Assembly (NCBI GenBank): GCA_018333995.1
Contig: JAGXSG010000009.1
Location: 1 to 58,300 of the forward strand
Direction of reading: 5' to 3'
Source of the DNA: Clostridiales bacterium
Lineage (GTDB): Bacteria > Actinomycetota > Coriobacteriia > Anaerosomatales > SLCP01
Length of the DNA: 58,300 nucleotides
Positions 56,689-58,300 of this stretch are shown piece after piece; the first letter of the stretch is position 1, and the number at the start of each line of letters is the position of its first letter. A program made the position numbers and the translations under genes. The notes under the pieces are model-generated. The model was not told where the DNA came from. It did no database searches and was given only the letters and a program-made list of their open reading frames with translations.

Positions 56689-57702
56689 ATGGGTATCAGG
56701 TCGCCTGAGGGCCGGGCTGGCGGGGGGCCGGATGGCTCGCACGGCTCGCCGCGCCTCATGGACCGCGTGAGCGCGGCGCTTCGCACGCGTCACTACAGTC
56801 CAGCTACGGAGCAAGCGTATTGCCTGTGGGTGCGCAGGTACGTGCGTTACCACAAGTTGACGCACCCCGACGAAATGGGAGAGGCCGAGATCAACGAGTT
56901 CCTCACCCATCTGGCACTCGATAGGCATGTTGCCGCGTCGACGCAGAACCAGGCGCTGTGCGCGCTACTCTTTTTGTATCGGCACGTGCTTGGGCGGGAG
57001 ATCGGCGACCTCGGCGACGTGGTGCGGGCTCGGAAATCCACGCATCTGCCGGTGGTCCTGAGCCGCGAAGAGGTCCGGGCGCTCTTCGCCTGCCTCGACG
57101 GCGAGATGCGTCTTATCGCATCTCTGATGTATGGCACGGGCGTTCGGTTGTCCGAGTGCCTGCGACTCCGTGTTCTCGACATCGACCTCAGTCGCAAAGA
57201 GATCACGGTTAGAAGCGGCAAAGGCGCCACCGACAGGGTCACGATGCTGCCTGAGGCACTCGTGAAACCGCTCAGGCAGCACCTTGTTGCAGTGCGAGCG
57301 CTGCACGCGAAGGATCTCGCTGAGGGGTGGGGTCGCGTTGCGTTGCCGGCAGCCCTCGCGAGCAAGTATCCGTACGCGGCGTGCGAATGGAAGTGGCAGT
57401 GGGTGTTTCCCCAGCAACGGCGGTGGCGCAATGAACGGACCGGCGAGGAGGGGCGCCACCACGTGCACACGACGGTGGTACAGCGTGCCGTCAGCTCTGC
57501 GGTACGCAGCGCTCGCATCGAGAAGCACGCGGGATGTCACACACTGCGGCACTCGTTCGCCACGCACCTGCTCGAGGCGGGTTACGACATCCGGACGATC
57601 CAGGAGTTGCTCGGGCACAAGAGCGTGCGCACGACGATGATCTACACACACGTGCTCAACCGCGGCGGGCGCGGGGTCCGCAGTCCGCTCGACGCGATGT
57701 GA
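56689..57702 (+). CDS. intI: Integron integrase (IntI-like tyrosine recombinase)
   Basis: 337 aa. ATG 56689 follows GGGGAGGGGAGCGC. SAM-like N-terminal domain ([20 protein letters not shown]). Catalytic set: R153 (GVRLSE), K178, H284-R287 ([13 protein letters not shown]), H310 (LLGH), Y319 (TTMIYTHV). Between them lies the IntI-specific insert ([17 protein letters not shown] near 215-231) that XerC/D lack, and the end [17 protein letters not shown] is diagnostic. IntI recombines attI and attC to capture and shuffle gene cassettes. Divergent from pafB, same direction as the downstream lipoprotein gene. Confidence 0.93.
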   Translation: MGIRSPEGRAGGGPDGSHGSPRLMDRVSAALRTRHYSPATEQAYCLWVRRYVRYHKLTHPDEMGEAEINEFLTHLALDRHVAASTQNQALCALLFLYRHVLGREIGDLGDVVRARKSTHLPVVLSREEVRALFACLDGEMRLIASLMYGTGVRLSECLRLRVLDIDLSRKEITVRSGKGATDRVTMLPEALVKPLRQHLVAVRALHAKDLAEGWGRVALPAALASKYPYAACEWKWQWVFPQQRRWRNERTGEEGRHHVHTTVVQRAVSSAVRSARIEKHAGCHTLRHSFATHLLEAGYDIRTIQELLGHKSVRTTMIYTHVLNRGGRGVRSPLDAM

Positions 57703-57780
57703 GAGCGGCATGCGGAATGGGGCCGCGGAACCTTGGAGCGGGTGGTGATGGGGTGGGGGGCGACGGGGTGACGGTTGCCG

Positions 57781-57935
57781 GGGTGTTATGCAGACGGCAG
57801 AATACGCACCGGGTCTTGCGGGCCTGGTTGGAACCAATTGGGCAGATGGGCTACTGTTTGCAGCGAGGTCGCGTAACACCCGCCTGTGGTGAGTGGGGTG
57901 CGGTTGTTTCGCAGAGTGTAGAATGGGAGTTAGGC
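57781..57935. other. Candidate attI region next to intI
   Basis: The 262 bases after intI contain a 101-base imperfect inverted repeat with ends GGGTGTTATGC (57781-57791) and GCGTAACACCC (57871-57881), ten of eleven bases pairing, and the core-like GTTAGGC at 57929-57935, which fits GTTRRRY. GTTATGC, GTTACGC (minus strand) and GTTAGGC are all integrase core-site-like. The lipoprotein gene starts 30 bases after the last one. The repeat's ends face outward (GTT...AAC), the reverse of an attC. Confidence 0.4.
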
Positions 57936-57964
57936 ACAGTTCACGGATGAGGTAGGGGGTAGTC

Positions 57965-58300
57965 TTGGCGGGGGCGTCTCGCATCGTGGTCTTCCTCCCC
58001 CTGGTGTTGACGGCGGCACTCGGTCTTGGAGCCTGCGCGATGCAGGACAAAGTGATTGAGCTGTCCCCTGGTGACACGTTCACGACACAGAGCGGATTGA
58101 CCCTGACCATCCCGCAAGGGGCATCCGCCACAGTCACAAAGCCGACGCCCGACGAGATTCAGACAGATGTTCCTTTCACGGAGTTCCTGGACCTGGAAAT
58201 CGATGATTCGCTCGCAGTGGTGCTGATGAGCTTCTCGGGTACCCAGCGCAACAAGACCGACGCAACTGTCGTTGCAACGGAGAGCGATGTCGCCGTTCTC
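57965..58300 (+). CDS. Lipoprotein of unknown function, 3' end missing
   Basis: 112 codons visible; runs off the window. TTG start with a GGGGG stretch about 8 bases upstream. Signal peptide with lipobox: RIVVFLPLVLTAALGLGAC, Cys about residue 25. The mature part begins AMQDKVIELSPGDTFTTQSG and looks like beta-rich secreted domain; not recognised. Position right after GTTAGGC suggests a first cassette gene or a stable neighbour; undecided. Confidence 0.75.
   Translation, partial: MAGASRIVVFLPLVLTAALGLGACAMQDKVIELSPGDTFTTQSGLTLTIPQGASATVTKPTPDEIQTDVPFTEFLDLEIDDSLAVVLMSFSGTQRNKTDATVVATESDVAVL

Noticed and set aside
57871-57935. attC site between GCGTAAC and GTTAGGC
   Set aside because: Outer cores pair with one mismatch and give correct polarity, but I could not pair any inner L boxes; left as part of a candidate attI region only.

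Overview
The window is a chromosomal replication-origin region of a high-GC bacterium, most probably an actinobacterium of the Coriobacteriia or a related anaerobic lineage. The evidence is the order rpmH-rnpA-yidD-yidC-jag on one side and dnaA-dnaN-recF-dciA-gyrB-gyrA on the other, frequent GTG starts, a PafB/PafC pair, a short actinobacterial-type YidC, and an anaerobe-like set of rubrerythrin, multihaem cytochrome c and FeoAB. The lineage is inferred from gene content; no phylogeny was run.

Layout. 1-9.7 kb: the 3' part of a giant cyclic beta-1,2-glucan synthase gene, an HTH-nucleotidyltransferase/HEPN pair, tRNA-Ile(GAT) and a DUF151 nuclease. 9.7-14 kb (minus strand): a MacAB-like efflux operon and a HAD phosphatase. 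14-23.6 kb (minus): gyrA, a small membrane protein gene, gyrB, dciA, recF, dnaN and dnaA, with a GHKL-ATPase/winged-helix gene directly upstream of dnaA. 24.4-25.1 kb: oriC-like region with clustered DnaA-box variants; a smaller cluster lies between dnaA and dnaN. 25.1-31 kb (plus): rpmH, rnpA, yidD, yidC, jag, then two parS sites, rsmG, parA, parB and a YtxH-like gene. 31-37 kb: an AddAB-type helicase-nuclease. 37-41.7 kb: rlmN and rubrerythrin (minus), a haem-rich membrane-anchored cytochrome (plus), an HtrA protease (minus). 41.8-44.7 kb: an MFS exporter, a small membrane protein and D-Ala-D-Ala ligase. 44.7-50.8 kb: an orphan histidine kinase gene overlapping sdaAA, a feoA-feoB-Cys-rich operon, then sdaAB. 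50.9-56.4 kb: a membrane-anchored unknown, a DnaQ-DinG fusion and pafB-pafC. 56.7-58.3 kb: an integron integrase, a candidate attI region and the start of a lipoprotein gene cut by the window end.

How it fits together. Core genes run mostly away from the 24.4-25.1 kb origin on both sides, as expected for leading-strand orientation. Replication initiation, the clamp, helicase loading, gyrase and chromosome segregation are all encoded within about 17 kb. Genome-maintenance functions recur (AddAB, DnaQ-DinG, PafBC, RecF), and iron/redox functions recur (FeoAB, rubrerythrin, cytochrome c, Fe-S enzymes).

The most notable items are the integron integrase with a possible same-direction cassette region, the GHKL-ATPase/winged-helix protein in the dnaA operon, a five-haem cytochrome candidate with a contracted CxCH motif, and Fe-S motifs in both AddA and AddB.
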